From NCBI RefSeq assembly GCF_004359215.1, contig NW_027152195.1, positions 305,415 to 369,414 on the forward strand: a stretch of DNA of 64,000 nucleotides. The letters are read 5' to 3'. Positions 10,642 to 20,620 of the stretch are shown piece after piece (the stretch's first letter is position 1; each line of letters begins with the position of its first letter). The notes under the pieces are model-generated. The model saw only the letters and a list, made by a program, of their open reading frames with translations. It had not been told where the DNA came from and did not search any database. A program made the translations under genes and the position numbers. Source of the DNA: Bremia lactucae (Eukaryota > Oomycota > Peronosporomycetes > Peronosporales > Peronosporaceae).

Positions 10642-13600
10642 TGTCGTACACCACGTCGCACTTGCGCGGTAAGGCCTCAGAGTGGGCTTACTCGGCGCTT
10701 ATAGCGGACGTTAAGGCGTTCCCTACATGACGATCTCTAAGACAAAGATTCGCGCCATGTACCAGCCGCCGAACAACGAAGTGCTGCTTCAGGCGCGCTT
10801 CTTTGGAGCGCAACAGGCGAAGCGATCTCTGCAAGAGTGTGTGCAGGAGATGCGGTCGCTGTCGGCGTCCATTACCGTAGGTCCGATCCGGAGCACATTT
10901 AAGTACCACGTTTATGAACGGATTACGGCATGGCCCATCGCGAAGGGACCTTTTCAGAAAGGTGCCGTCGACGATGGAAGAGGCAATCCAAATTGCCTTA
11001 GTTGAAGAGCAATCCTACAACAGTGCTTTGGCGACAGCTTGGTATCAGCCGTCGGCCGACAGATCAGATGCCACTCCCATGGAGTTATGCAATCCAGACG
11101 TTGTCTGGTATAAATGCGGCAAGCGCGGCAATATGATGACTTGCTGCTATGCCAGAGCACCTGCTGGTGTTAAGACGAACAGCAACAGAACTCCCTACTT
11201 TGCCAGGATGGCAAGCGAGAAGAGGCGACCGTTTCTTTAGCGTACGGCGCGCTCGTTAATTTTGAGGGAGTTCAAGTTAAACTCGCCTTCAGCTTTCGTG
11301 GCTTCTCTTGTAAATAGAAGTTCACGGTGCTAGGTATGGAGAGTCCATATGACCCCATCCTAGGCATTCAATGGTTGGCAAGACACCAACCATGGATAAA
11401 CTGGCGTTTACGCACAGTTGCGAACTCTACGCAGGAGACCGGAAATGATGTGCTCCTGCGAGAGACCTATGCAACTGATGTCGCGTCCGGCACAGTTGAT
11501 GTGTTGACGGAATGTCAAACGTCTCTAGGTCCTACCCAGCTCGCAGTGAAAAGGACGATGACGAGCAATCATGCGTCCAATGGTCCACCGAGCTCGGAAA
11601 GACTGGTGTAGTTAATAGGACGATGGCAAGTAGTGATGCGCGAAATTGTTCTGCACAGAGCCGAGAGCATATGATAATTAATACCGATTTGATAGGGAGT
11701 TAAGCGTCGCATGAACCGGCACAGAGCCTTGATCCAGGTGCGGTTGAACGTGGTGCGTTTGCCGAGAGAGCAACGGCACCCACTTCCATGTCAAAAGTCG
11801 TCGAGAGTCGAAAAAAATACCTGACAAATAAGAACGATCAAAGGCACGTAATATCGAGTGACCTTTGTAGCAGAACCGGCATAAGAGGACGGACGTTCGA
11901 ACGAGATGTTCGAGGCCGTCGAAGACAAAATGGCGGAGGCTTCACAGCCGAGGTGCTCCAGCACGTCTTGATATCTGTTTAAATGAGGGTCACGGTGATT
12001 AATAATTGTATCAAAAGAAATTGAAGCTTTTTCCTGTTTGTCTATCAGCCATAGTTATTCCTCTTTGACTACGACCTATTGGGATTAAACTGTCTACAGC
12101 TTTTGAGTACCTGTTTGAACACGTTCCTTACCACTTTCTCTAGGCGAGTTGATGGGTCAAACTCCCAGAGATATTGTGGGTTCCTGTCCAAACTTAAAGA
12201 AGATAAGATCTACGAAGTAGTCGCACTAGTTCCAGAAGAGAACTTGGAGAACTATTGCTCGTCGTCCATAATGGACGAGAGGGTCTTGAAAATAGACAAA
12301 GAGAAATATTGCTGCTCAAGGCTGGGATGCCTTGAGAGACAGTCCGTTCTCTGAAATTCTGTAAGAACACCGTGATGTGTTCCCAGAAGAAGTGCCGAGC
12401 CGCCTACCAGCAGATAGGGGCATCAGGTACGAGATAGACCTCGAACCTGGCACCAAGTATTGTGTGACAAGGCAATGGCCGTTGCCGAAAGAACAAGTCG
12501 ATTATATCGATGAGTTCTTCGACAAGCGAGCCAAGGCGTGTCATCTGCGTGAGTTGAAATCGCGTCACTGCAGCCCGACCTTCTGTGTGCTTAAGGCTAA
12601 AGATGGATGATGCGTATTCACGGTTACAATAAGCTGAATACGGCGACCATACCGGCGCAAACGCCAATCCCGCGGAAAGATGTCTTGTTGAACTCCACGG
12701 GAAAAGCCAACTATCTTCCGCGTTGGATTCAAAGGATGGCTACTATCAGGTACTCATAAGAGAGTCCGATGTAGCCAAAACGGCAGTAAGCAACCCCAAG
12801 CGATATGCTTTGGGAGTGGTTTGTGATGACCCAATGTTTAGAAAACGCACCGGCGGCATTTAAACAAATGGTGGCTCTCTTGATGCGTCAGCACCGTGCC
12901 TACTCGCCCCATAAGTTTGACGATGTATTCGTGCGTAGTAGGGCCGAGGACGTGCTGAGCGAAATAGAGTCACACAAGCGTCATTTGGGTGCTGTGTTGT
13001 AGACTCTTGGTGACACCCAAATGTACGTTTACTTACAATAGAGCGCCATAGGGGTCTCCGATATACCTATTCTCGGCTGCATCGTAGGTACACATGGTGT
13101 ACGAGCATACCCAGACAAGGTAAAATCGGTAAAGAAATGACCAGGACCCCGACATGTGAAGGATTTCCGCCAACTTCTAGGGCTCACTAATTACTTGCAT
13201 AAGTACATCAGTGTACTAAGCCCTAGTCTGAAATCCTTAAAATGATGCGGAATGGGTTTGGTAGAAAGAACAAGATAATGCGTTCTCATCAGTGAAGCAA
13301 TCTCTTGTAGAGGCACCGGTCTTGGCATTGCTAGACGCGGATAAGCCCTTTAGCGTCGTCTGCGATGCAAGTAATTTTGCGATCGGCAGCGCGCTCATGC
13401 AGAAGGATGACGATAGCGTTGAACGCGTCACCTTTTTTCAGTCCCGGCTTTTAAAAGCCTCGGAACTGAATTACCCTGTGCATGATAAAGAGCTACTTTT
13501 AATAAAGTATGCTTTTGTCAATTTCGTGTCCGCCTATTGGGCACAGACCATTTGTGGTTTATACGGATCATGCATCACTGCAGACCGCAATAAACTCACC

Positions 13601-14982
13601 GCACCTCTCGCCTAGAATGGCAAGATGGCTTTCATTCTTCTCTGAATATTGCTAAGGCACAAGTTGAGTCGTCAACGTTGGCAGCCGTGAAGTCTACCAT
13701 GTGACGAGATCGTTTGCCTTCGAAATAAAGAAGAGCTACAGTCAGGACGAACATTGTCGCCTGCAATTGGATCACTTCGGTGGACGAAACGTCTCCCTTC
13801 CGTCGCACCTGAACGCAAAGCTAAATCGTTAGCTACTGCGATGGCCTGTTATGGCGTCAGGTGTCACCTTGAGATCTCGTGGTGGATGTATTGCGCATGG
13901 TAGCGACTCCAAAGGAATGTTGCTAACAATTGACCTTCATGGAGTTCTCTATTAATAACATTGTCCACGCCAGTACGGGTAAGACACCGTTTAATATAAA
14001 CGGACTACGCCATCCTTGTACGCCAGTCTCGTTGTGCGCACCCGCGTCCTAGCGGGGGGGGGGGCTCACTACGCTCGGTGCGAAAGAGGGACACAGTTTC
14101 GTCAATATGACGATGACCTGTGAGGTTACCATGTCAACGACGTAAACTTACCCTGATGACCCTGCCTGTTTAGCAGTGGCCATGAAACCTAAGAGTGTTA
14201 GTATGGAGTCACGGCAAGTAATGCCTTTTTGCTCCTAAACAACAACGATGTTTCGTTATTGACAACTACGTTCTATGGCCGACCTCTCGGCGGTGTCATA
14301 GGCGAGTTCGATGCAAAAGCGTAAGCGAGGCTCAACGCTTTCTGGATGAGGTATTAGCTATCACACGAAAAGTCCGTGACGCGATTGCAAGCGCACAGGC
14401 TCATCCAAGGAGACCAATGGTGACACCGACTCTAAGTCGGGCGTTGATCATGTGGGGGTGGCGAGGAAGGTGAAAGATTTCACTCCGACAATCTCTTCCC
14501 ACTATGACATGACTTGGAAAGCGAACGATATCACGGGTGTAACGCAAATCTTTCAGCATCAGCTTTTCCACAAAGTCCAGTCGACGTTTCAGCTTTTCGT
14601 AGCCCTGGCGATCCTTCGAGCGAACATCGAGGAGATCCGAATTCAGTCGCGAAACTTGACTTTGAGATCCCCGATCCGTAGTTAGCAGCACTTAACGCCT
14701 GCAACTGAACGAAAGCAGGATAGGCTGCCGCGAGTAGGTGGACATGATCGCCTTTCCTATGGGTGCCGCCTGTATTTTCGTGGATGCTGCTGGGAACCAA
14801 CGCATTCGTGTTGGAAACTGCTTACCCACGGCTCCGTGAAGTAAAAGCTTCAGATCCTAGTTGAATGGAGAGGATACCCGGAGAATTTCGACTCTTGGGA
14901 ACCGGTCGACGCCCTGCGCGTCGACGTGCCGGGAATGGTGTCTGCCTATGAAGAGGAGAAACAGTTGGAGCCGCTCCGCTAG
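10642..14982 (+). pseudogene. Family D gag-pol, broken and internally deleted (element 2)
   Basis: Gag is recognisable from about 10642, near-identical to element 1 over 10690-11090. The zinc knuckle near 11100-11150 reads WYKCGKRGNMMTCC, where the first Cys has become Trp and the His has become Asn, so it cannot bind zinc. Gag then joins the middle of protease without an active site. Reverse transcriptase is well preserved in its first part (12377-12610) and near 12925 (KFDDVFVRS), and RNase H at 13292-13615. The integrase core and GPY/F are deleted. The last block is a chromodomain end, WRGYPENFDSWEP at about 14875-14915, with a stop at 14980-14982. There are stops throughout. Confidence 0.85.
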
Positions 14983-15931
14983 TTCCAAATTGACGAGCAA
15001 GAGTAGCGTGATTAGAAGAAGCAGAAAGGGGTACAGTACCGCCCATGATTTCTTTCACACGCAAGCGGGCGAAGTTGATTCGCTGCGACAGTTATCGCCC
15101 TATCGCTATGTGGTGAAAACGGCGCAAGAATTTTGCTTCGTATTGGTCGGTTATTCATTAGAACGCAACACGACCGGGGTCGGGGAAACACGGCCAAAGG
15201 ATTCCCCGTAAGAAGTCCATGAACCGCAGATGTCATAGTAAATATTTTCCTCTATAGTAGCGCGCTCTAGGAGCGACGCACTAGTTCCGTCCACACGAGG
15301 TCATTTGAATGGAGGTGACATCGGTGGTATGCCACCTGTCACATAGCCGCGTTCGATACGGCTAAATTATACTGACTGGAAACCCTCACGTGCGGTCGGC
15401 TGAGCTTCAAGCTCAGGCCGTTCCGCATCAAAGTCCTCGTTGTGGATGACAGTCTGAAATACATACGCTGGGTGTATATCCAGCTGAGAAGCAACTACAC
15501 CTTTATAAGCAATCTTTTAATGAATGGTCGCTGCGATAGCTAGCGCAGAAGACGAGACAGGAGCCTTGCTGACGTCAGGCAGGCTCGCCTTCGCAACATT
15601 AGGCGTCCCCATGTAAATAGCAATGGATGAATTTTGGATGGGCATTATAGCGCCGTCACCCTTCGCCATTGGCTCGCTGTGCTTATCACTACTATGAGGC
15701 GATGGCGGCGGTGTCGACTCATTGTAGTCAGCAATAACCGACGGAACTACATCACAGTGCAAGTGGGATGGATCATTAAGTCCGGTCAATGCGCGACAGC
15801 AGCAGCAGCAGTAACAGTCGGCGTTGTAACTGAGGCGACGGCAACGTTTTATCGCGGCGCGTGCGCTACGTGCGTGGTTGTGTGGGTTTATTTGCAGACG
15901 ACCCACCAGCTTTGCCCCTATGAGGTGGCAT
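14430..15931 (-). pseudogene. Antisense ORF of family D, element 2
   Basis: The same antisense frame as in element 1. It starts at an ATG at 15931 (MPPHRG) and continues through SSA and TQPRT. The acidic/serine part (LTGLNDPSHLH, SPHSSDKHSE) lies near 15640-15800, the PDQYEAKFLRR block near 15110-15160, RVKEIMGG near 15040-15065, and the coiled coil RQGYEKLKRRLDF near 14580-14630. In the coiled coil most changes from element 1 are conservative (Arg/Lys, Ile/Leu, Ser/Thr, Val/Ile). The final stop of element 1 is not kept, so the 3' limit is approximate. Function is unknown. Confidence 0.55.
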
Positions 15932-16091
15932 GTCAAGCGACGTGTGATGTCACCGGGTAGGTGCAGACACTGGTTGCTATAAAAGTGGCTGAATGGACTA
16001 AAGCGGCGCGACTTATGCGGGTCGCTGTCCCTCTCCTCCCGCTGACGATTTTACAAAATGTAAGATTCGTTTTGAAAGAGAGAGGGGGGGG

Positions 16092-16616
16092 TGTAACGGG
16101 CTAAATATGCCCTATGTTACACACACCCATTAAGTACACTTTGTGTACTTGACGGGATGATCAATTACTTAATGAAGTACTTAGACCTGCCACTTGAGCG
16201 TGGTGCACATAATGTACCACCCTTATGTCTGCGATACACATAGGTGCATCCACATTGAAAGGGATGACGACTAGCGTCATCCACGATCCGAGGTATTCAA
16301 AAGTATACGCTCGCAATGTAGCGGTGCACATCTACAGAGATGCCATCAATTCATTTGCTAAAAGGGTATCATATGTAGTTATATTGAATATAAATCAGTC
16401 TTAAGACTACTTTCTAGTTAACAAGTGCGCACGTGAAGCCGCATTACCGCTTCCGTGACGACACTCTTACTAAAGTACTAAGTTCGTCGGGCGAGGTCGC
16501 TTTGGCGCCCACTGACTACCTTTCTGCACGTGAGAGGGGACGGTCACACCTCTTTGTCACTGTGCTTCAGGGTGTGTGTATAGTAGAGCGTGCATACTCT
16601 AGAAGCGCCCGCCTAC
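16092..16616 (+). repeat. Family D 3' LTR (element 2)
   Basis: The LTR is 525 bp after a purine tract, begins TGTAACGGGC and ends CGCCTACA. It is followed by the target duplication gcgtt. Confidence 0.85.
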
Positions 16617-18149
16617 AGCGTTAATATGTAATTCTCATTAAACATACGGGGGGACGATACCGAAATGTGTGGCTATACTGGTTCCATTCTAAATTTCATA
16701 TCTTAGGTATCATTTTTTTAAGCGATTTCAACAAAAAAATACTATAGCCATTGGGGAGACAATTTGAGATCAGATAGGCCACAACGCCATAGCCCCTATA
16801 AAATCTGTAGAAACTGCAGCAGTTCGACAAATCTATTAAAATTTCTTTAAAGAATTTTCGTTGATTCGCTGCAATATTTCTCTTTAATCAGAAGCCACAA
16901 GATCCAATATTTTATTGATTACTATATTTGGGCTGGTTAATTTAACGGGGTGAAAGCCCGTTACCATCTTTCACTATAAAAGCTTTGAGGAAGCGCTATA
17001 TTGATAAGGAAAAATCAACTCTGTTCATATTTCTTTGTTTTTAGTTTAGTTTCGTACAAAGTACGATTTTTTATATTTGCTCTTGGGTACCACCTAACCC
17101 GTGCCAATTTATCATTGGCTAATATTATTGAGGCTGCCACCCCAACAATATAGACAGATAATCAATAATTTTTAGTATCCGCTAATCGGATACTGAAGTA
17201 TACCCACTTATGTAACCATGCATCGAACCTAAAGCTACTTATGCCCCATTACAATTAAAAACGTTAAGCTGAAAAACGATTCCCTCTTTGTAGTGTCTTA
17301 CCACGGAATGTGGCTATATTACATTAGAAATGGCTGAGGCGACACCCGATAGAGCACTCTGCAACGTGCATGGTATCATAGGCACTGAATGGTCCCGCCA
17401 TCTGTTGACACAGGGTGACATAGAGCATCTCGCTCGAATCGAAGCCATGGCGACGTCTCATCATACTAACTCAGGACAATATGCCGGCTCTTTTGATATG
17501 CCGAGCCTTTTTATGGTAACTACGCCATTTTAATTGCTCGTGATAACTCTCAGTTAAGAGGTTCGTGAAACTTTTAACGTTGTTTGCCATCGCAGGTGAA
17601 ATGTATTGATTTGCAAAGAAAATATCGCATTTGGAAATCAAGCGATAAACTTAGACTTTGCACGCAACAGACCCATAAAAGGTCATTGTCAGAAGTAAGG
17701 TCATATCCGTTAAATTATGCAGCAGATACTTCTGCAACAAAACGGTGAACGATTTCCCCGTGGCTCCTGTTATCACGATAAAGGAACGTTGAATAAGTGG
17801 TATCAATACAAGATTAAGGACACTAATGTGCTGATAGCAAGCCTAAAAACGTCTCACGGGCTAAAACAATTCACGGTGGTGACTATCAGGTCTTCATGAG
17901 GCCAGACTCGGTCCGACTTCATCCAAGTCTAGCTTAACACATTCATACAAGTTGCTTTTTGACATTGCTAGTAAAGCAAACGTATAGTCAGCTATAACCA
18001 TTTAGAAGATTTTGCTACGCATATAATTCAGTAAAATTATAAGCCTATGGTACTCGGCATTGCTCCGCGGCACCACGTTAACGACGAGATTCGTCTACAC
18101 GACGATGCGTGTAGGAGTGACGCTGTTTTTTCTCATTCTTCAATGGATT
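16617..18149. other. AT-rich spacer with faint transposon relics; no gene supported
   Basis: A 67-codon frame at 17330-17533 (plus) has no recognisable domain. Around 17860-17910 the words for GGDYQVF resemble the Gypsy reverse transcriptase segment that follows the catalytic Asp, suggesting a very decayed pol. Otherwise I see nothing but A+T-rich sequence. Confidence 0.4.
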
Positions 18150-18315
18150 GTGAAAATTTCATATTCTACCATTTCGCACCATTGAGGAAGGTGATATGAG
18201 TCGGTAGTTGCCATCAGACAAAAACAACGCAAATCACAACCGAACGGTTAGTTGTTTGAATTTCAACCCCAAAGAAGAAATGAAGCGAATGTGTCAACAG
18301 TCTGGAGGGGGAGGG
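18150..18315 (+). mobile_element. 3' internal end and polypurine tract of a family C Gypsy element
   Basis: It matches the reverse complement of 40454-40580 (shared words accgaacggtt/accaaacggtt and gtgtcaacagtctg). It ends in a purine tract (18302-18315) against the LTR. The element is on the plus strand; its 5' part is not recognisable. Confidence 0.7.
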
Positions 18316-18773
18316 TGTAAAGGGGCGCATTTCGATTTGTGAATGGTTGTTGTGGTACATTCACTTTACGGGTAGAATAACATTGTGTTCTAATTAAAAT
18401 GGTTACTCACTAAAACTCCATTAATTATGGGTAACGTTCTGGTGGCCGAAATATTTTTTAGTTTAGTAGAGTAAAGTTTTAGAATTAAATAATTAACTAA
18501 AGTTTAGTTCTCCTTTTGATCTTACAGCGTTTAGTGCCTTTATAAGGCTTGCGCATTGATCTACGAAAGAAAGAAACCTTTAATAAGGTATACACTCTCG
18601 GTCACTAGTTGCCACTTAATTTTACGAGCCCCTGAATTCCTTGAACTAGGATTCATTAAGCTCTACGAGCTTAAATGACTCACTGCGGTGAATAATCTAC
18701 TAGTTCTATAGAAAAAGTGACTTTGAGTCTATTGGTATTCCTCGGACTAAAGAACCGAGGTAGCTTCGCTACA
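18316..18773 (+). repeat. Family C LTR (3' LTR)
   Basis: The LTR is 458 bp, begins TGTAAAGGGG and ends CTTCGCTACA. It aligns with the reverse complement of 39986-40453, including the words tgcgcattgat and tacgagcccctgaa. Confidence 0.8.
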
Positions 18774-19730
18774 GAATAAGTCCTTGCTAAAAATATTCAG
18801 ATTTGTAGAATCATGTGGCGACAGTGTAGTCCAAGCTATCGGTAGCGGTGACATCGTCATGTCAACCAAGACCACGAAGGCCTTCGTGGAGCTTGAGAGA
18901 CGGGATGACCTCGCCGTCAAGTCGAAGCTCCACTCGGTCTTCGCGAAGGTGGCCGAGGGCATCGGTCTTCACCGACAGCGACGCGCACTTGGACGCATTC
19001 GTCTCCATCGTCGACCACTACAGGTATCGGTGGCAATTAGTGCTAAGAATATATACCTCTTCTCTAATCGATCACAGCGAATGTCTTAGGAAGGCACTGA
19101 ATCAAAAGGGGAACTTAACGTTAATTTTGCTCTTGAAATCAAATACCTACTTTAGTTACCTTGATTTAGATTCGGCGACAGATCTCTAACTGGTGGCTGA
19201 CGCGTGTGTTACCCAAGTTTATATGAAATGTAATGATTTTACCTATATCAATAAGTAGATTATGTTTCTCTAGTGTGTACCACACCAAACTATCGGTTAA
19301 ACAATTGAAGCGTACTCTGTTACATTTTGTCTATTTACCTCGTTTAAATATTAATGAAGCCACATCAGCTGTTCCCACTTCAAAAGTTCAACCGAGCCCA
19401 AATCCTGGACCAAAAAACCAAAATAAATGGTGATATGGTCAGAAATTTCGTGTTATTGGTAAACACTTGGGAATTAAGCGAAACTAAAAAGTAGTCATAA
19501 ATTTGATGGATTTACGCAAGTTCAAAAATTTGCGTAAACAGAGCGAAGGGCAATTGCTTCAGTTGTGAAGCATAGTTCAACACCTTCCTTTAATGGAAGG
19601 TTTGTAAATAAAGTGCGGTCAAACCAACTCATGCAATCGTAAACACAGTGATGATTTAAGCGGAAGCTAGGTCATCAATTAAAGGATAAAAGTAAAAAGC
19701 TATCAGGACAGGTCGAGATCCCGTTTATCC
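18774..19730. other. Spacer holding an unrecognised GC-rich coding-like fragment
   Basis: From about 18787 to 19020 the base composition rises well above the flanks and a plus frame runs open (AIGSGDIVMSTKTTKAFVE then ERRDDLAVKSKLHSVFAK). An overlapping frame gives VFTDSDAHLDAFVSIVDHY. It looks like a gene fragment with a frameshift. The IGSGDIVMS words faintly recall the region before integrase in Copia elements, but I cannot name it. From 19048 to 19730 I see no gene. Confidence 0.35.
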
Positions 19731-20273
19731 TTAAAACTTGACTTCTTTAAGACCCCATTTGATGTAACAGAAAGTAGGAGCTAAGGCGCCCTCAGGGTAG
19801 TAGGCGTAGGCAAGGCCAGCCTCCGAGTCGCAAGACTTGAACATGTAGAACTGCAGCTCCTTAAACATGGACACAAGATATTTGACAATTTCCGGAGCGT
19901 CGGTCTTAAATCGGTTCAACGTTTCTTCATCAACGCCGGTACTCTTTAGGTGCTTCATGATCTTACGAAAGTATGACTTTAAGTACGTCTTAAGCTCAGC
20001 CCTGGTTTCAAAGCCAGTCTCGATGTAGCCAAACCCAATGGAGTCGTCAATGATGTTGTTAACCGTCTCGACAGAGTCGTCGACCTGAGCGTCATCACCA
20101 CCGAAGGCGTCACCGCAGCCGATGTCAACGTTATCGGCGCCTTTAGCCACCATCTTAGACTCGACTTGGAACATGCCAGATATCTCGTTGCCTTCCATAT
20201 CCTTGCACGGGATAACTTTGTTCGAGTCAGACATTACCTCATCTTCTGTAAACACATCCTGCCACACCAGCAT
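19731..20273 (-). CDS. Translationally controlled tumour protein (TCTP) homologue
   Basis: A single open frame of 180 codons without introns. TCTP is a small, abundant cytosolic protein that binds calcium and tubulin and is linked to growth control and GTPase regulation. The start MLVWQDVFTEDEVMSD fits the family N-terminus. The conserved C-terminal signature is clear: FKELQFYMFKSCDSE and YYPEGALAPTFCYIKWG, ending LKEVKF. The central mobile loop (about residues 40-65) is acidic and Gly-rich (GCGDAFGGDDAQVDD). The length is close to the usual 170 or so residues. It is divergent from the bZIP gene, with about 350 bp between starts, so promoters probably share that space. I see no damage. Confidence 0.93.
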   Translation of the reverse strand: MLVWQDVFTEDEVMSDSNKVIPCKDMEGNEISGMFQVESKMVAKGADNVDIGCGDAFGGDDAQVDDSVETVNNIIDDSIGFGYIETGFETRAELKTYLKSYFRKIMKHLKSTGVDEETLNRFKTDAPEIVKYLVSMFKELQFYMFKSCDSEAGLAYAYYPEGALAPTFCYIKWGLKEVKF

Positions 20274-20620
20274 CTTGACAAGTTTTGGCTTGTTATATTT
20301 TGCGTCGGGAACAAGGGTCGTTTTTTACAAGCCACCAGTTTCAAAGGGTGTCGGAGGATTCGCACCACACAAATACTTTTAAGAAAATCAACAAGAATGT
20401 AAGAATAGCTTCCCATCGATATTATATTTTATCGCAATAAGTGATCTCTTTCTATCCAATCAGCATGCAGTGGACAGCAAAAAAAAGAAGCTCTCACTGG
20501 CAGATAAAAGCCCAACTATTTGTCGTGTGAGAGGCTGTTCCGTTTAATGTCGTTATCCCTGATTACGTATCACGACACCAGCCAATTAACCAGCGTCACT
20601 CGAAGGGCGTGCTGAACAGC
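20274..20620. promoter_or_regulatory. Shared upstream region of the TCTP and bZIP genes
   Basis: This 347-bp space separates two divergent starts. No repeat or transposon sequence is seen in it, in contrast to most of the window. An open frame in phase with the bZIP start runs back to a stop at 20528-20530 but has no earlier ATG. I cannot point to specific promoter elements. Confidence 0.4.

Larger units (their letters stand above)
9830..16616 (+). mobile_element. Family D Gypsy element 2, internally deleted, with perfect target duplication
   Basis: The element is 6787 bp with LTRs at 9830-10416 and 16092-16616 and is flanked on both sides by gcgtt (9825-9829 and 16617-16621), so this is one complete insertion. 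A purine tract at about 16071-16091 precedes the 3' LTR and the leader after 10416 starts with ttggtagcacttg, a plausible primer-binding site. Relative to element 1, three coding blocks are missing: the protease active site (join near 11175), the integrase zinc region and catalytic core (join near 13872) and the GPY/F region (join near 14398). It could only have moved with enzymes supplied by another copy, or it was deleted after insertion. Confidence 0.9.

Noticed and set aside
17330..17533. 67-codon plus frame with an ATG
   Set aside because: No motif, no repeat elsewhere in the window, and no splice partners that I could support.
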